DNA of 64,000 nt from Neofusicoccum parvum (GCA_020912385.1 CP087213.1:2232001-2296000), one strand, 5' to 3'. Shown: positions 21,626 to 33,076, counted from the first letter of the stretch. The notes: generated from the sequence alone by a model not told the origin. Numbers and translations: made by a program.

Positions 21626-22839
21626 CTGTTCCCCTCAAGGCCAGCGGATGGTCCGGAGCAGGACGGGTGCACACACGCGCGAAAATCAACAAGCAGCTGG
21701 GGCAGATCTGGAGATCATGACAGTCACGGAGGATGCAGGGCTACGGGGAGAAGATTTAAAGAAAAGCCGGATTGGGGGCGGAGAGGTGGGGAGACAGCTG
21801 GACAGCATGATAGGCAGGCAAAAGGGTGATAATGACGTCCGCCGGCTCACCGCTCCAAGCACGGCTGTGGGATGACGCGGCGGAAAATTCGGGATGGCGA
21901 GAGCGATTTCTGTGGGCCTTCGCGAAATTTTTGAGGTTATCTGTGGTGTTGATCAAAGCTCGAGTCCCACCCTGCTGATACGAGGCGAATCAAGCGCCGG
22001 CTGCAGCACAACCACGGCGGGAGGAGGCGAGCGGTGATCGGCACAGCAACGGGAAAGCTTGGCGGAAACCCTAATGTGCTGGTGGCAGAGGCACGCAGAC
22101 ATGGCGGCCGCATGATGGTGCTGCCCGGGCAGAACGACGCCCGCTCACGGCGGACGCAGCCGGCGCTTCTCGGCGGACGGCGGGATGCCAAGCGCAGAGG
22201 CAGCACGAGCCGCGCCAGAGAGGAGCGGGATCGGGTGCGGCATGGCCGGAGACTGAGCAGAGCAAGACGGACGCGAGGGAGAAAGAGAGGCGGCGTGGGC
22301 GGGCGGCAGGCAGGAGGGATCCCTTGCGGGCGTGGTGACCGGCCCGAAAACAGCCGCCGCGTCCCCGGCACACCTCTGGTGCTCAGTCCGGAGCTGCCGT
22401 CCCCCAGGACTCTCGCCCTCTGCCGGCCCGCCGCACTCGCTGCTGAGCCCGAGCCCGAGCCCGAGCCCAGCAGAGCCCCAGCCGCCCGCGGACGTCCCCC
22501 GGGGGCAGTCACGGGACGCGCCGTCTCACTCACCTCCAGCACGCGGAGAGCCTCTGCCCAGCCGCGCCGGGATGGGTCGCGAGGACCGCCAGACAAGCTG
22601 TCCTGCGAACGGCCACCGCCCCCGCCGTCTCGCGCCCTCCTGCAGCGCCATGCCGCCTCTCTTGAACCCGCAGGATCGCGGACAAGAACGCCGCCCAGCC
22701 CTGGGCGTCACCCGCCGGTGAGACACGCAGCATGGCGCTGAAGACATGACGTGGGACTCCGGGCCCAGCAGCCGGCACAGGTAGGCACTCCCGCTGTCCG
22801 TTTGGTTGACCAGTCCAGCCGTGGAAGAGCAAGGCTGGG
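21626..22839. other. GC-rich intergenic DNA
   Basis: This lies upstream of the aquaglyceroporin gene (-). Frames above 200 codons on both strands are typical of high GC and have no motif. A hexamer microsatellite lies at 22445-22468. Nothing else is supported. Confidence 0.45.
22445..22468 (+). repeat. Hexanucleotide microsatellite (GAGCCC)4
   Basis: Four perfect tandem copies of GAGCCC are present in non-coding GC-rich DNA. No functional role is suggested. Confidence 0.85.
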
Positions 22840-23620
22840 CCCAGCGCATCGCTGCCGTCGGCGTGACGGCGTGCGCATCCACTACAGAGGAGCACCCTCC
22901 TTCTGATCAACGGCTTCCCGCACGACTCTTACCAGCTCGGCCACGTCCTCGTCCCACCGGCGCGCGCGGGCTGCCGCATCGTGGCTCCGGACTGCCGGGG
23001 CGCGGGCAGATGGTCGCGTCCAGACCCCGCGGCCTTCACCAAGTCGGCCATGGCTGCAGCCCTGTCCTACCTCGTCCACAGCCGTCTCGGCACCCGCCAG
23101 AGCACCCGTGTTGTCGGCCACGACATCGGCGGCGTGGTCGCACACGCCTGCGCCTCTCGTTATCCGGAGTGTGTCGCGCCCGCCATGCTGGGCACGCGTG
23201 CCGCAGCTGCACTTCGTCGTCCACCAGGCGGCCGGCCTGCCCGAGGCGCTCTTCCTGCGCCGCTGCTTCGACCGGATGTCCTCCAACGCCGGCGCCATCA
23301 CGGCCGAGGCCCTGGGCCGCTAAGTCGCCGACTACGCCCGGCCCGGGGCGAGGAGGGGTGCGTTTGGCGGGTGGCGGGCCTTCGAGACGGACGCGGACGA
23401 GGACCGGGACTGGCTTGCGGCGGACGGCCGGCGTCGAGCGAGCACGGCCGGCACGCGCAGGCGGCGCAGGCGGTGCTGGACGAGGTGTATGCATCGGCGG
23501 AGGAGGAAGCGGCGTGGCCAGTGACTCGGCGCATTGCGTCGCCGAGGAGAATCCGGACGCCCTCGCCGGCGAGGTGCTGGCATGCGGCGAGCAGCTCCCG
23601 GAGCAGACGTCAGCGCGGTG
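22840..23620 (+). pseudogene. Decayed alpha/beta-hydrolase (epoxide hydrolase / haloacetate dehalogenase-like)
   Basis: Pieces of one alpha/beta-hydrolase are readable in order but in shifting frames. They are DGVRIHYRG (from 22865), then after a 1-nt loss near 22896 LLLINGFPHDSYQLGHVL, APDCRGAGRWSRP and the nucleophile-elbow region VVGHDIGGVVAHACASRYPE. After a second shift near 23198 come LPEALFLRRCFDRMSSNAGAIT, a TAA at 23321 where the family continues, and VADYARPGARRGAFGGWRAFE. In yet another frame follows the C-terminal HCVAEENPDALAGEVL around 23540. At least three frameshifts and one nonsense codon make this a dead gene. The elbow reads GHDIGG, with Asp as nucleophile, as in epoxide hydrolases and haloalkane/haloacetate dehalogenases. 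No intact copy is in the window. Confidence 0.8.
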
Positions 23621-24392
23621 GAGCTGCCTTGGTTAACGTTTTGCGTGTTCCTTGATCCGGTATCCCGCGCGCGGCGGGTGCCCACAGCCGGCCACGGGTC
23701 GTATGACGGGCGCGACGGCCAGCCCGGCAGGGTCCTCTGCGAGCGCAGCCTATGGTGACACAGTCTCAACGCTTCACCAGGCGGGTGGGGCCGTGGGGGA
23801 CGACACCGCAGCGGCTCAAGCCTCGACGGCTGGCGATGCCTGCCAGGCGGCCAGAACGGCAGACCGGCAACAGGCGTGAGCGCCACGGGCCGCCTCGATT
23901 TCGACCGACGCCCCGTCGCCTTCGCTTGCCGCAGATACGAGCATCTTGCTGGCCGGCCGAATGGTGCTGCGGAACCTAAACGGGGCTCCCTCCGGGCCCG
24001 CCCCTTCTGCGCTGATTGGCCGCGGTGCTCCAGAACATCATCGCCCAGACGGTAGTCGAGCGCGTCAACGCGGCAGCCCTACATATGATACAGATGCAGG
24101 CGCCCTCAAATGATGCCTCGACGCTGCCCTGCTGGCCGCGGGCCCAGCGCCCAGCAGACGACGCCCTTGCCATCTGCTCGAGAGCCCGTAGTTCCCCGCC
24201 TCTCTTGCGTGCAGCTCCCACGCCTGCTTGTGCTGTGCTGCGCCGTCCCGCCATTTTGTTCCTTTCCCCTCCTCGTTTGCCTGCTTTGCCTCTTTGCCCA
24301 CAAACCGCCTCTCCGTCCAGCAGACCCGAGCATAATTCCTGTGCAGCGTCGTCGAGCACCCCCGCCTAGCGCAACCCCCCGTCCCAGAGACC
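23621..24392. other. GC-rich DNA upstream of the small Zn2Cys6 gene
   Basis: No gene is supported between the dead hydrolase and the ATG at 24393. The overlapping long frames on both strands are compositional. The promoter and leader of the plus-strand regulator must lie in the right part, which becomes C/T-rich after about 24180. Confidence 0.45.
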
Positions 24393-25545
24393 ATGCCGCA
24401 AGGCCCTCGACCGATCCTCCCCGCCGTCGCGGCTCCCACGCCCACCAGTCCCGCAATTGCCACGCCGGCCCAGCAGTCGCCGTCGTCGTCGTCGTCGATA
24501 AATACGCCCGACCCCGCCCAGCCCGGCCCGGCCTCGTCGTCGTCCGCCGCCGACCTGCTCCCCGCCGCCTCCGCTGCCCAGCAGGCCCGGGCCCGGGGCA
24601 GGAGAACCGTCACGCTGGTGGCTTGCTTCGAGTGCCAGAAGAAGAAGACCAAGGTCCATACACAGTCATAACCAAGTCACGGTCACCTCACTCCCCTTTC
24701 AGCTCCCGTTGCTTGCCCCGCTCCCCCACCAATCACAGCCGTGCCCCTCACCTGTACCACACCAGCTCCCTCTTGTCCTCAAGACACTGACCGGTGCTGC
24801 AACCGACGGCTAGCGCGCGAGGCGAGCGACCAGGATTGGCCCTGGGGGGAGACGAAGCATTCGCCCAAGCCGTCGTAGCCGCCCGAGCGAGAAAGCTTCG
24901 AGTCGCCCCAGCGCCAGTCGTGGTCGCCGTCCCCATCGCGCCGGCCGTCAGTTGCAGCCTGCGCGCACCCGCCAGACTCCGAACGTACAGTTCCCCCCCC
25001 CCGGGCGTGCAAGACTCTGAGCGTACAATTCCCCTCCAACCCGCAATCCGCCTCGCCCCCCCTCTCCTTCCTCTCCCTCGCACACACCCACCCGCACACA
25101 AACAAACCCCCCGCAACCGCCCACAAGCCAAAACCCCAAACTAACACCCCACCGCCCGGTTCCCCCGGCACAGTGCGACGGCCAACGCCCCAACTGCGGG
25201 CGCTGCGCGGCCAAGGGCGCGCGGTGCATGTGGGAGACGGACTCGCGCGAGCAGACGCGCCAGCAGGCCACGTACAACAAGCTCGAGGAGGCGGTGCTCA
25301 AGCTCGAGGACGCCAACGCCAAGATCCTGCACTACGAGCGCCTGCTCGCCGCCCTGCGCGCCGACCCCGAGCCCGCCGCCGTCGCCCTGTTTTGGAGGTT
25401 GCGCGCCGGCAGCGCCGCGGAGATGCTGCCGCCGGGCATGGAGCTGGGCGTGCAGGGTATGGCGGAGGGGGAGGAGGAGTTTGGGGGCGCGTGGGAGGGG
25501 GGTGGTGGGCAGGGGGCTGGATGGGGTGGGCAGGGGAGGGGGTGA
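24393..25545 (+). CDS. Minimal Zn2Cys6 protein (zinc cluster plus coiled coil)
   Basis: This is a short putative regulator of 210 aa. Exon 1 (24393-24653) gives a Pro/Ser/Ala-rich leader and RRTVTLVACFECQKKKTK. Exon 2 (25174-25545) continues CDGQRPNCGRCAAKGARCMW, so a 520-nt intron splits the C-x2-C-x6-C-x5-C-x2-C-x6-C cluster at the same place as in the regulator at 17.5 kb. A Leu/Ala heptad region follows (NKLEEAVLKLEDANAKILHYERLLAALR), then AVALFWRLRAG and a Gly/Glu/Trp-rich tail. There is no middle homology region, so it resembles short fungal zinc-cluster proteins rather than full activators. The intron is long and its donor (gtccat) weak, so an extra exon or a different donor is possible. 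Confidence 0.72.
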
Positions 25546-26227
25546 GGGGGAGGAGGAGGAGGAGGAAGAGGGTGATTCACAGGGATGACGGGAGGAGGAG
25601 ATGGCAGAGCTGGTGGATGGCTGCGGGGGTGAGTGGGCGGGTTGGGGAATGTCACGGGGTGGGTGAGAAGGGGCAAGGGCGGCGCCAGTTCCGGTCTCGT
25701 CGTCGCGTTTGCTTTCTGCTTTCTTGCGACTGGGGCGCTTTGCCGGGCCCTTGGCTTGCTTTGTTCACGATTGGGAAAACAGGGTGTTGAGTCGGAAGTG
25801 GAGCTTCCCACAACTTGCCAGCCCCAGCTTCGTCTGACATCATCGTCAGTGGGGGGAAGTTAAAAAGAACCGAATCTGCGAAAGTGGAAGTCGGAAGCGA
25901 CGCGAGGCGGCATGATATCTCGGCATTTTTGTGTTTTCTTTTTCCTGCATGATCGTGCTTGTTTCTGAGAAAAAAGCATGGACGCACGGCGTTATTTGCG
26001 GTCACGACCTCGCACTTCCCACACCGATGAAATATTCGCAGAGGGATCTGACTCGAGGCGGCATGAGTGGACGTTCGGTTGACGTCATGGGGAGTGCTTG
26101 GCCGACAAGGTGAATCGACCGGAGATCCCGAGTTTAAGTAGTACGAGCATTCCAACGGGTATTCGGATATCAAAAAATGACTACATGAATGAAAAACAGG
26201 CGAAAAAATCGGTGCAGCCGTGCTCTG
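25546..26227. other. Intergenic between convergent genes
   Basis: This gap holds the 3' flanks of the small Zn2Cys6 gene (+) and the rhodopsin-like gene (-). The left end is G-rich with GGA repeats; the right end is AT-richer. No coding motif was recognised. Confidence 0.5.
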
Positions 26228-27769
26228 CTAGCCCGCAGTTGGCGGGCAGCCCCCAGCAATTCTAGTCGTCATGTGACTCTTTTGCGGGCCCCATTGGTCG
26301 CCCGCCGTGCTGGAAAATGCAGTTCCGGGTCGGCCGTCTCGTAGAACGGTGGCGGTTTGTGAGAATTCGGTTGTAACGTTGACCTCGAACGGGTTAGACA
26401 CCGACTCGATCGATGTTTTCGGCCCCAGCTCCGTCCCGTCAGATCGTTCTGACTGCTCGTGGTGCACCAGCTCTCGGGAGCTGCCGCTGAGCGATTGACT
26501 GTCGTACTCTGATGTCTCCACTCGAGGTGGCAGTTTTTGCAAGTTGTAGTGATACTCCTCCTCATCTTCGCCTCGGATCGTGCTCTTCTTTGGCCTTGTG
26601 CTTGAGAAGTTTTTATTCGATGGGACGACGTCTCCAGACGTCAGAACATGGGAAGATCCTTGCTGAGTCCTCTTTGAGAAAAGTGGTTTGATGAGTGGAA
26701 CGCTCGTCACGACAATGGTAATGAACGTCTCTCGCGTTCCCCACAAGAACGACAATCGGAGTGCCGATACATCCTCAAGGATGACGATCCCGCGGATGAG
26801 CGCGCATACGATGATGAATATAGATGACGAGAGGAGCAGTCCCACTCCAATTTTTCGACGGATGGGCATCTTGGCGATCCATAAGATATGGGCGGGTATG
26901 AAAATGAGTGCAGCGTCTGTTCTACAGGGCAGTCAGCACTTGAATGTGATGTCGCTCGGAGATAACCCACGAGATATTGGTGACCATCAAGGTAATGTAC
27001 GTCGAGGTTGCCAAAGTACATTGATCCCCGGCGTAAGGAACAATTTGCCAATTTCTCTGGATTGGCGTGCACCGGGCGAAAATGAGTATCATCATTCCCA
27101 TCCAGCAGAGCACACAAATGACGCCCATCACTTTGACGAACGTCTGATGCCAAAGAGTAGACCTATGGGCAAATGTTAGGTCTCTTTTTGATTCGTCAAA
27201 AAACTGTTGATTCGAACATACGTTAAGCGATAGTAGAAACCAATGACCGATCCTTTCAGGGTCCAAATTAGAGACAGGTACCTGTCTCCGTGTTAGGACT
27301 TCAAGAGCGTGGGCAACCATCATGTCTGAACGTACGTAAACCAAGCTGCAAATAAAGCCTTCGACCCCAACGTGAGGCTATGGATCTCCGCTTCGCTGAG
27401 TTGCAAGGCAGACTGCTCGTTGAGGCCCACATTAGAGCCATGTTCCGCTGTTCAGGGGTTAGCCATCTCTTTATAATCACGCAAGGGGCACGGCAATAAC
27501 GGGGCAAGGGAAGGTGACCACACGTACAAACAAACGTCAACAGAGCCGCATCGATTGTGTAGAGAGCCTGTTGTGCAGTGTAAGCAGGGAAGCCCTTTGA
27601 GGTTCGGAACGATAAGGCTCACCCATGACACGCCAGCGAAGAGGTCATCCCAATCCCAGCCCCTGAAGCCTAGGAGCCTCCATCTTGCAAAGAAACGCAA
27701 AGCATAGACCAGAGCGCCGAATCCATACTCTAGCCAGATCTCGAGTAAGAATTGGTGCTGCGTTACCAT
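26228..27769 (-). CDS. Rhodopsin-domain integral membrane protein (PTH11-like family)
   Basis: This is a seven-helix fungal membrane protein of 414 aa from six exons: 27769-27623, 27567-27528, 27447-27336, 27281-27222, 27162-26971 and 26921-26228. Family landmarks are RFFARWRLLGFRGWDWDDLFAG, LYTIDAALLTFV, GSKALFAAWFTYLSLIWTLK, FYYRLT, ARCTPIQRNWQI...GDQCTLATSTYI, TDAALIFIPAHILW, and IGVGLLLSSSIFIIVCALIRG followed by WGTRETFITIVVTSVPLIKPLF. The last 130 residues form a Ser/Glu-rich cytosolic tail. Introns have CTAAC or CTGAC branch sites. This family was called PTH11-like in plant pathogens, but most members have no known ligand, and it lacks the retinal-binding pattern of true opsins. A receptor role is only inferred. 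Confidence 0.9.
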
Positions 27770-29242
27770 TTTGCAATTGGCGACAAGCGAAGGAAACTGA
27801 AAGCTATCAAGATGGCGGCAACATGGGCGGAGATCTCCGAGGACCTGGTTGACTAGGGAGCTAATCTAGTCCGGGCCGAGTGGGGAACAGAAAAGAGAAA
27901 ATTTTGGAAGAGCGTGAATCAAGTTCGAGCGTGGAGCAGGTATAAGAAAAGCACGAGCGACTCGTAGCTATCCGGCGCTAATCAGACGGGACTACAGCGT
28001 CGATCTGGCGTCAAACGGTTCGCGGAGCATGTTCGAAAGCAATTCTAGACTGCTAGAAAGGACGCTGCGAGCACGTAGAGAATCCAATGGGGTGCACCGA
28101 GTGATCGTGGTGTGAGTAAGGAGAGCGCCTTATCCGACGCGTCGGATGGGGCACCTCTGTAGCGTGTCATGGGCGGGTCAGATGCGGACTAGCCTCCGGT
28201 CGAGGCTGAGAAATTGGAGAAGATGGGCACCCACGCCTTGAGGTACGCGTACGGAGCACTCCGTATTTATCTCCGGAGAGCGTACCAGTCCAGATCTATG
28301 ATACGTACAGTGGGCCGGAACCAGCACCGGCGGCATCGTCGGAATGTCTGGTGGTCCGGTCGGCATTATTGGTCAAGCCGAGGGTTTCAAGCCAGGAACG
28401 CGATCCAACTGGAACATGGTAGTCTCCCGCGATCACGTACGCACAGAAAGACGATGGCCAGTCTCGCATGCGCTCGCGGCAAACTGAGTATCTCAGCTGA
28501 TATCCCGCCGCGCCTGTTGAGCCGTGTGGTCAGGGTGGCCAACAAGGGTCGCATGAATGCACGACTCAGGTCTCGGGCGGCATCCACTGCAGAAGCGCTC
28601 CAAGCGCGAACGGGAGGCCTCGAAAGCGTGGGTATAACGCGCGCCGTCTCGAGGTAACGTGAGACTCGAACGTGAGGTCAAGTGGCGGTGGCAAGTGGTA
28701 GAGTTTCCCCAAAGTCAAACTGATGATTAGGGTTGGATGATCCACAGCGCACGTGGGCTTGATGAGGTGCAGGAAGCAGAGGCAGATCTCCCGATGAGAT
28801 CAGCGCAAGGAAATGCGACTCTGTGTACGCTGGCCGCAGGGAGCCGACGCTTTCAGGCGGCAGCATGCGGCAGGGAATCCTTACGGCTGCCAAAGAGTGC
28901 CGTGAGCCCAGGGTGACAATTGCCGACGCGTGCCGCTGGAAAAAGTGAGGCAGGCGCAGCGTTGAGTTTTAGTTTGGTTGAAGGCCTGGCGGAGGCTCAA
29001 GCGGTGCCAGGAGAACCAATGACGACGAGGTGCAAGACAGGCGATCAGCCGAGATGCGGGTTTCTCTGGGGCTGGACAAGTGCGATGCGTGCCTCATTTG
29101 GCCTTGGGAAAGCAGCTAGCATGCCGACGTTTTGCCGCGGCCGGTGGCGCGTCTCCCCGGCCGCGGGTCGTCCCTTCCCTTTGCGGAGCTGTGCCAGCTC
29201 CCACAGCGTGTCCTGACGCTCTCTCCCCAACCAGCGAGCGTC
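27770..29242. other. Divergent intergenic region, 1.5 kb
   Basis: This region separates the starts of the rhodopsin-like gene (-) and GPI17 (+). Frames up to 147 codons lack motifs. A 16-bp CGG-N6-CCG palindrome lies at 28250-28265. Nothing else is supported. Confidence 0.45.
28250..28265. promoter_or_regulatory. CGG-N6-CCG palindrome, candidate zinc-cluster binding site
   Basis: TACGGAGCACTCCGTA has perfect 7-bp arms around a 2-bp centre and presents CGG-N6-CCG, the geometry bound by Ppr1/UaY-type Zn2Cys6 dimers. It lies about 480 bp upstream of the rhodopsin-like gene. Binding is inference; such palindromes also occur widely in fungal DNA. Confidence 0.35.
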
Positions 29243-30990
29243 ATGGCCGCCCACGACCCCGACCATGCCTCGTCCGAGAAGGCTGATGACGCACCCCAGA
29301 CCGCCGTCGATGCCGCCAGCGTCATTACGCCGCCGCCGCCCGAGTCGTCCGCGAGCATCACCACGCGCCGGCTGGTCATCATGTCCTTCTGGGCTGTCGC
29401 CATCCTCCTCGGCCTGCCGCTGTGGTTCAAGACCACCACCATATACCGTGCCGATCTGCCGCTCCAGCAGATGCTGGACTGGGCCGATGGAAAGGTCCTG
29501 CGCGCGTAGCTTCACCCACATGTACACCTGCTGACAGCTCAAAGACCTGCCGTCCCGTCTTTCCGCTGCGCATCGCCATTGACGCCCCGGTCCTGCCTGA
29601 AGCCGACGCCCACCACCTCTTGCGCACCACTCAGCATGCTCTCGACGACCTCAATGACTTTTCTGCCCACCATCTCCGCCTGCTCCTCGCCGACCCTCCT
29701 CGTTCTGCCGATGCCACCCAACCATCAAGCCCCAGCGACATTGACATCGCCTTGACTCTGCACCTCATTCCCGCCCAGAATGGCCCCACTCCGAGGGCCG
29801 AATTGCGGTCGTACGAGCCGATCTTGGACGTCTACTATACACAAAACCAGATCCCCTCGCCCTCTTCGACCTCATCTCCGCTGGCTACCTTCCTTGCGAA
29901 CGAGCTACAATCCATATTCTCCGAAGAGCAGGCTGCCCTGGCGTACCTGCTATCTGGAACTGGCATGGGCAACATGGCACGGATGAAGTCTCTCTCGCCT
30001 GAGACGGCTGCTGCCCTCGAGAGGCAGAAGACGCGGTCGTTCAAATACGCCCCGACCTACCATTTGACCTTCTCGCTCTTCACTCCTGGCCCGGCCCCTT
30101 CTGCTTGGGAAATAGAAGCTGCCCTTGACGAATACATTTCTCCGCTATTGCATTCGCTGTCGACCATCAGCAACTTTACCATTGATACCCAGGTCCAACT
30201 TTATGCCACCTTCGCCCCCTCCATTCGTGAGCCCGAGTTCGACCAGGAGAAGAATGCTTGGACTCTGCACAAGGAGGATCTCACTGGCTTCATAAATGCT
30301 GCCGAATGGCCACTTAGTCCCTCGATTGGTGCGGGTCCTACTGTCAACTTTGTCCTCTATGTTCCGTCGGAGAGTCAAAGCCCGATGGTGGTCAAGGAGA
30401 ATGGCGGGAACAGCTGGCTGGTGCCCCAATGGGGCGGTGTGCTCATCCTCAACCCTCCCAAATCCTCGAGCAAGAATCGGGCCAACCCGCCATCTCTGGA
30501 CAAGGAAGCTCTCCGTCCCGCCATGCTCACCTTCTCCAACCAGCTTCTCTCCCTGCTCGGCGTGCCGCAATCACCAGACTCGCTACCTTTACGGATCACC
30601 ACCCTTACCCGTATTCGCGCAGCATCGCTCCTTTTCTCCGCGTCGTCTACTCTAGGATCACTTGCACGTCTGACTCAGGCCCTCCCATCAATTGCTATTC
30701 CGGACAACGTCGCAATCTCAGTCAAGCAAACAATCGCTCATCTCCACGCTGCATGTGACGATCTCCGCGAGGGCAAATTCCACAGCGCATTGGAGCACGC
30801 ACGCGTGGCCGAAGCGGGGGCTGAGAAGGCATTCTTTGAACGATCCATGGTTGGCCAGGTTTATTTTCCTGATGAACACAAAGTGGCCGTCTACTTGCCA
30901 CTGCTTGGCCCTGTTGCTGTCCCGCTAATCATGGCAGCTCTCAAAGAAATCAAAAGCATTTCCGCAAGGCGAAAAGGCGGCAGCTCTTGA
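29243..30990 (+). CDS. GPI17: GPI transamidase subunit GPI17 (PIG-S)
   Basis: This is a subunit of the ER-membrane complex that attaches GPI anchors to proteins. Exon 1 (29243-29494) holds a hydrophilic head and the first membrane helix RLVIMSFWAVAILLGLPLWFKTTTIYRADLP, a PIG-S hallmark. A 50-nt intron (29495-29544; CTGAC branch site, acceptor caaag) joins it to exon 2 (29545-30990) with the luminal domain: ALAYLLSGTG, YAPTYHLTFSLFTPGP, TIDTQVQLYATF, and NFVLYVPS...WLVPQWGGVLILNPP. The C-terminal helix HKVAVYLPLLGPVAVPLIMAA precedes a basic tail. Length is 565 aa, usual for the family. The start has a GTCATGG context and an acidic leader. The right-hand frame opens earlier than 29545 only by reading through the intron. 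Confidence 0.93.
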
Positions 30991-31533
30991 TTACTGTCGA
31001 GCTTGTGCGCTCAATTGAATACTGCGATGTCCGAGGTACATTAAGAGCAGCTCCCGAGGGAACGGCAAATCCCTGCCTATCTCAGTCACTAACGCAGTGA
31101 CAGGCGCGGACCCGCGTTGGCGTGGACCAAGCGGATCCGCTGGACCTTAAATGTGCGGACCAGCCCAAGCAATGATATCAAAAGACAGAAAGCATGGCTT
31201 TTGCTATACTACTTTTGGCCACGCCACCAGGGTGTGCGCAAGGAATAGGCTGGTCCGGCTGGAGGGAGGCTGCTCGGACAGGGAAATGGTGTGTAGCGTG
31301 TCCTGGTGCTTGGACCCTCCAACCCCGCCTCCCCCGTATGCGGGGCTGGGGGCTGGTGGGGTAGGACCACACAGTTCACAAGGCTTTTTTGCCCTCGTCA
31401 GCAGCCCACTCAGCTCCACTGCCAATGTACATAAGCTCCTGTCCTCCATGTTCATAAGATACTCAACTACTCAACGTTGTTTCTCATTCCATACTCGGAA
31501 GCATTCACGGTCAAGGCAACCCAAAGTACAGCC
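30991..31533. other. Intergenic, promoter side of the serine hydrolase gene
   Basis: This gap lies between tandem plus-strand genes. It includes GPI17 3' flank and the promoter of the LovD/EstB-type gene, with a C-rich patch near 31320 and a T-run near 31385. No gene was recognised. Confidence 0.5.
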
Positions 31534-32923
31534 ATGTCTGTAAGCGCAGAATCGCAAGCGACAATCAAGTCCACCATCGATGCAGTAACATCCAAAGGCT
31601 CGATTCCCGGTATTGTATTTGTTGCTGTAGACAAGAATGGCGATCTCGTCACTTCTCACTGCTCTGGCAAGACCGGGGCTGCGCAATCGACACCAATGTC
31701 CCTTGACTCTGTCTTCTGGATTGCTAGCTGCACGAAAATAATCACTGGCATCGCGTGCATGCAATTGGTGGAGCAGGGAAAGATCAACCTGGAAGATTCG
31801 GCCGCATTGTACAAGATCATCCCGGAGCTGAAGGACAAGAAGGTGCTGCAGGATGACGGGAGTCTTGTGAGCAAGAAGAAAGAAATCACACTCCGCATGC
31901 TGTTGGACCACACGGCTGGCTTCGGCTACACCTTCTTCAACCCCAAGCTTAGGGACTGGAGCAGGCCGCTTGGCTTCGACGAGTTTTCGGGAGACGCGAG
32001 AGACATTCTTGACGCGCCTTTGGTCAACCAGCCTGGTGAGACTTGGGAATACGGGGTAAGAATGACTCTGTTGCACGTACCCAGCTCCGTGCTAATATCT
32101 TTCACCAGACCAACATCGACTGGGCTGGCCTAGCGGTCGAGCGCATCTCAGGCCTGACGCTGAACGACTATTTCCACAAAAACATCTTCGAGCCGCTCGG
32201 CCTCAAGAATGTCAGCATGTTCCCGACCGAGGAGATGATGAAGAATCTAGTCTACCTGCACTACAAGGCGCCCGACGGTACCGTTACTGAGGGGGACCAC
32301 GGCCTGCGTCGAAGCCTGCAGGCGAAGACGCCGGAGGAGCGTGCAAGAATCATCAACTCCGGAGGTGCCGGCTGCTTCGCCAAGCCCGTGGAGTATTGCC
32401 GTACGTGCACAGCTTTTTTCCCCCCTTCCGAGAGCATGCTTTCCAAAATTCAGAGAAATCTACGTTCAAGCCTAACCGATTGTGCACACAACCAGAGATC
32501 CTCGCCACGCTGCTCAACAACGGCACCTCGCCCAAAACTGGGGCCAAGATCCTGTCCCCGGCCACGGTCGACGCCATGTTCACCAACAGCATCCCGGACC
32601 GGCCGGACTTCGCGCGCAGCGGCGTCCCCGCGGGGAAGCCGCACCAGACCAACCCGATCCCGGAGCTGTACCAGGAGCCGGGCGACCCGCCGCAGGGGTG
32701 GGGGCTGACGTTCATGATGACGAACCTGGACGGCAAGGGCCCGACGTGGCGCGGCAGGAACAGCGGCAACTGGGCGGGCATCGCCAACCTGTTCTACTGG
32801 GTCGATCGCGAGAAGGGGCTGGCGGGCATGATTGCGAGCCAGCTGATGCCGTTTGCGGACCTGGATGTCATTCTGCCGTGGGTGGCGTGCGAGAAGGCGG
32901 TTTACGATGGGTTGGGGAAGTGA
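31534..32923 (+). CDS. Class C beta-lactamase-fold serine hydrolase / transesterase (EstB/LovD type)
   Basis: This is a serine acyl-transferring enzyme of 413 aa; in fungi such proteins act as esterases or, like LovD, as acyltransferases in polyketide pathways. Exons are 31534-32055, 32109-32400 and 32496-32923. Motifs: IASCTKI (S65-x2-K68, nucleophile and base), LRMLLDHTAGFGY, QPGETWEYG with Tyr173 followed by TNIDWAGLAVERISGL, NIFEPLGLKNVSMFP, GGAGCFAKPVEYC, GWGLTFMM and NSGNWAGIANLFYWVDREKGLAGM near the C-terminus. There is no signal peptide, so it is probably intracellular. No polyketide synthase or other pathway gene is in the window, so a biosynthetic link is not supported here. True beta-lactamase activity is unlikely to be its natural role. 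Confidence 0.92.
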
Positions 32924-33076
32924 GCGGGGTCGCGGGAGGTGGTTACATCAAATTGCGAGAATTATTCCAGGTAATGTCTACTTGGCATGTACGTGTCTAA
33001 AATGTTTTTATTTACTTCCAATATCAGTCTTGAGTCGTTCATCTATTTTCTGCATCTTGTGGATTGACCAGATGGT

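Noticed and set aside
22034..22741. Long frames on both strands in GC-rich DNA
   Set aside because: High GC lowers stop frequency. The translations are Arg/Pro/Ala-rich without domains, and no splice-supported model exists.
26228..27769. True retinal-binding opsin
   Set aside because: Although called rhodopsin-domain, the protein lacks the helix-7 Lys context of microbial opsins and matches the PTH11-like membrane family instead.
29422..30990. GPI17 starting inside the 522-codon frame
   Set aside because: That frame begins inside the antisense-like overlap of exon 1. The true start at 29243 provides the conserved first membrane helix through a 50-nt intron.
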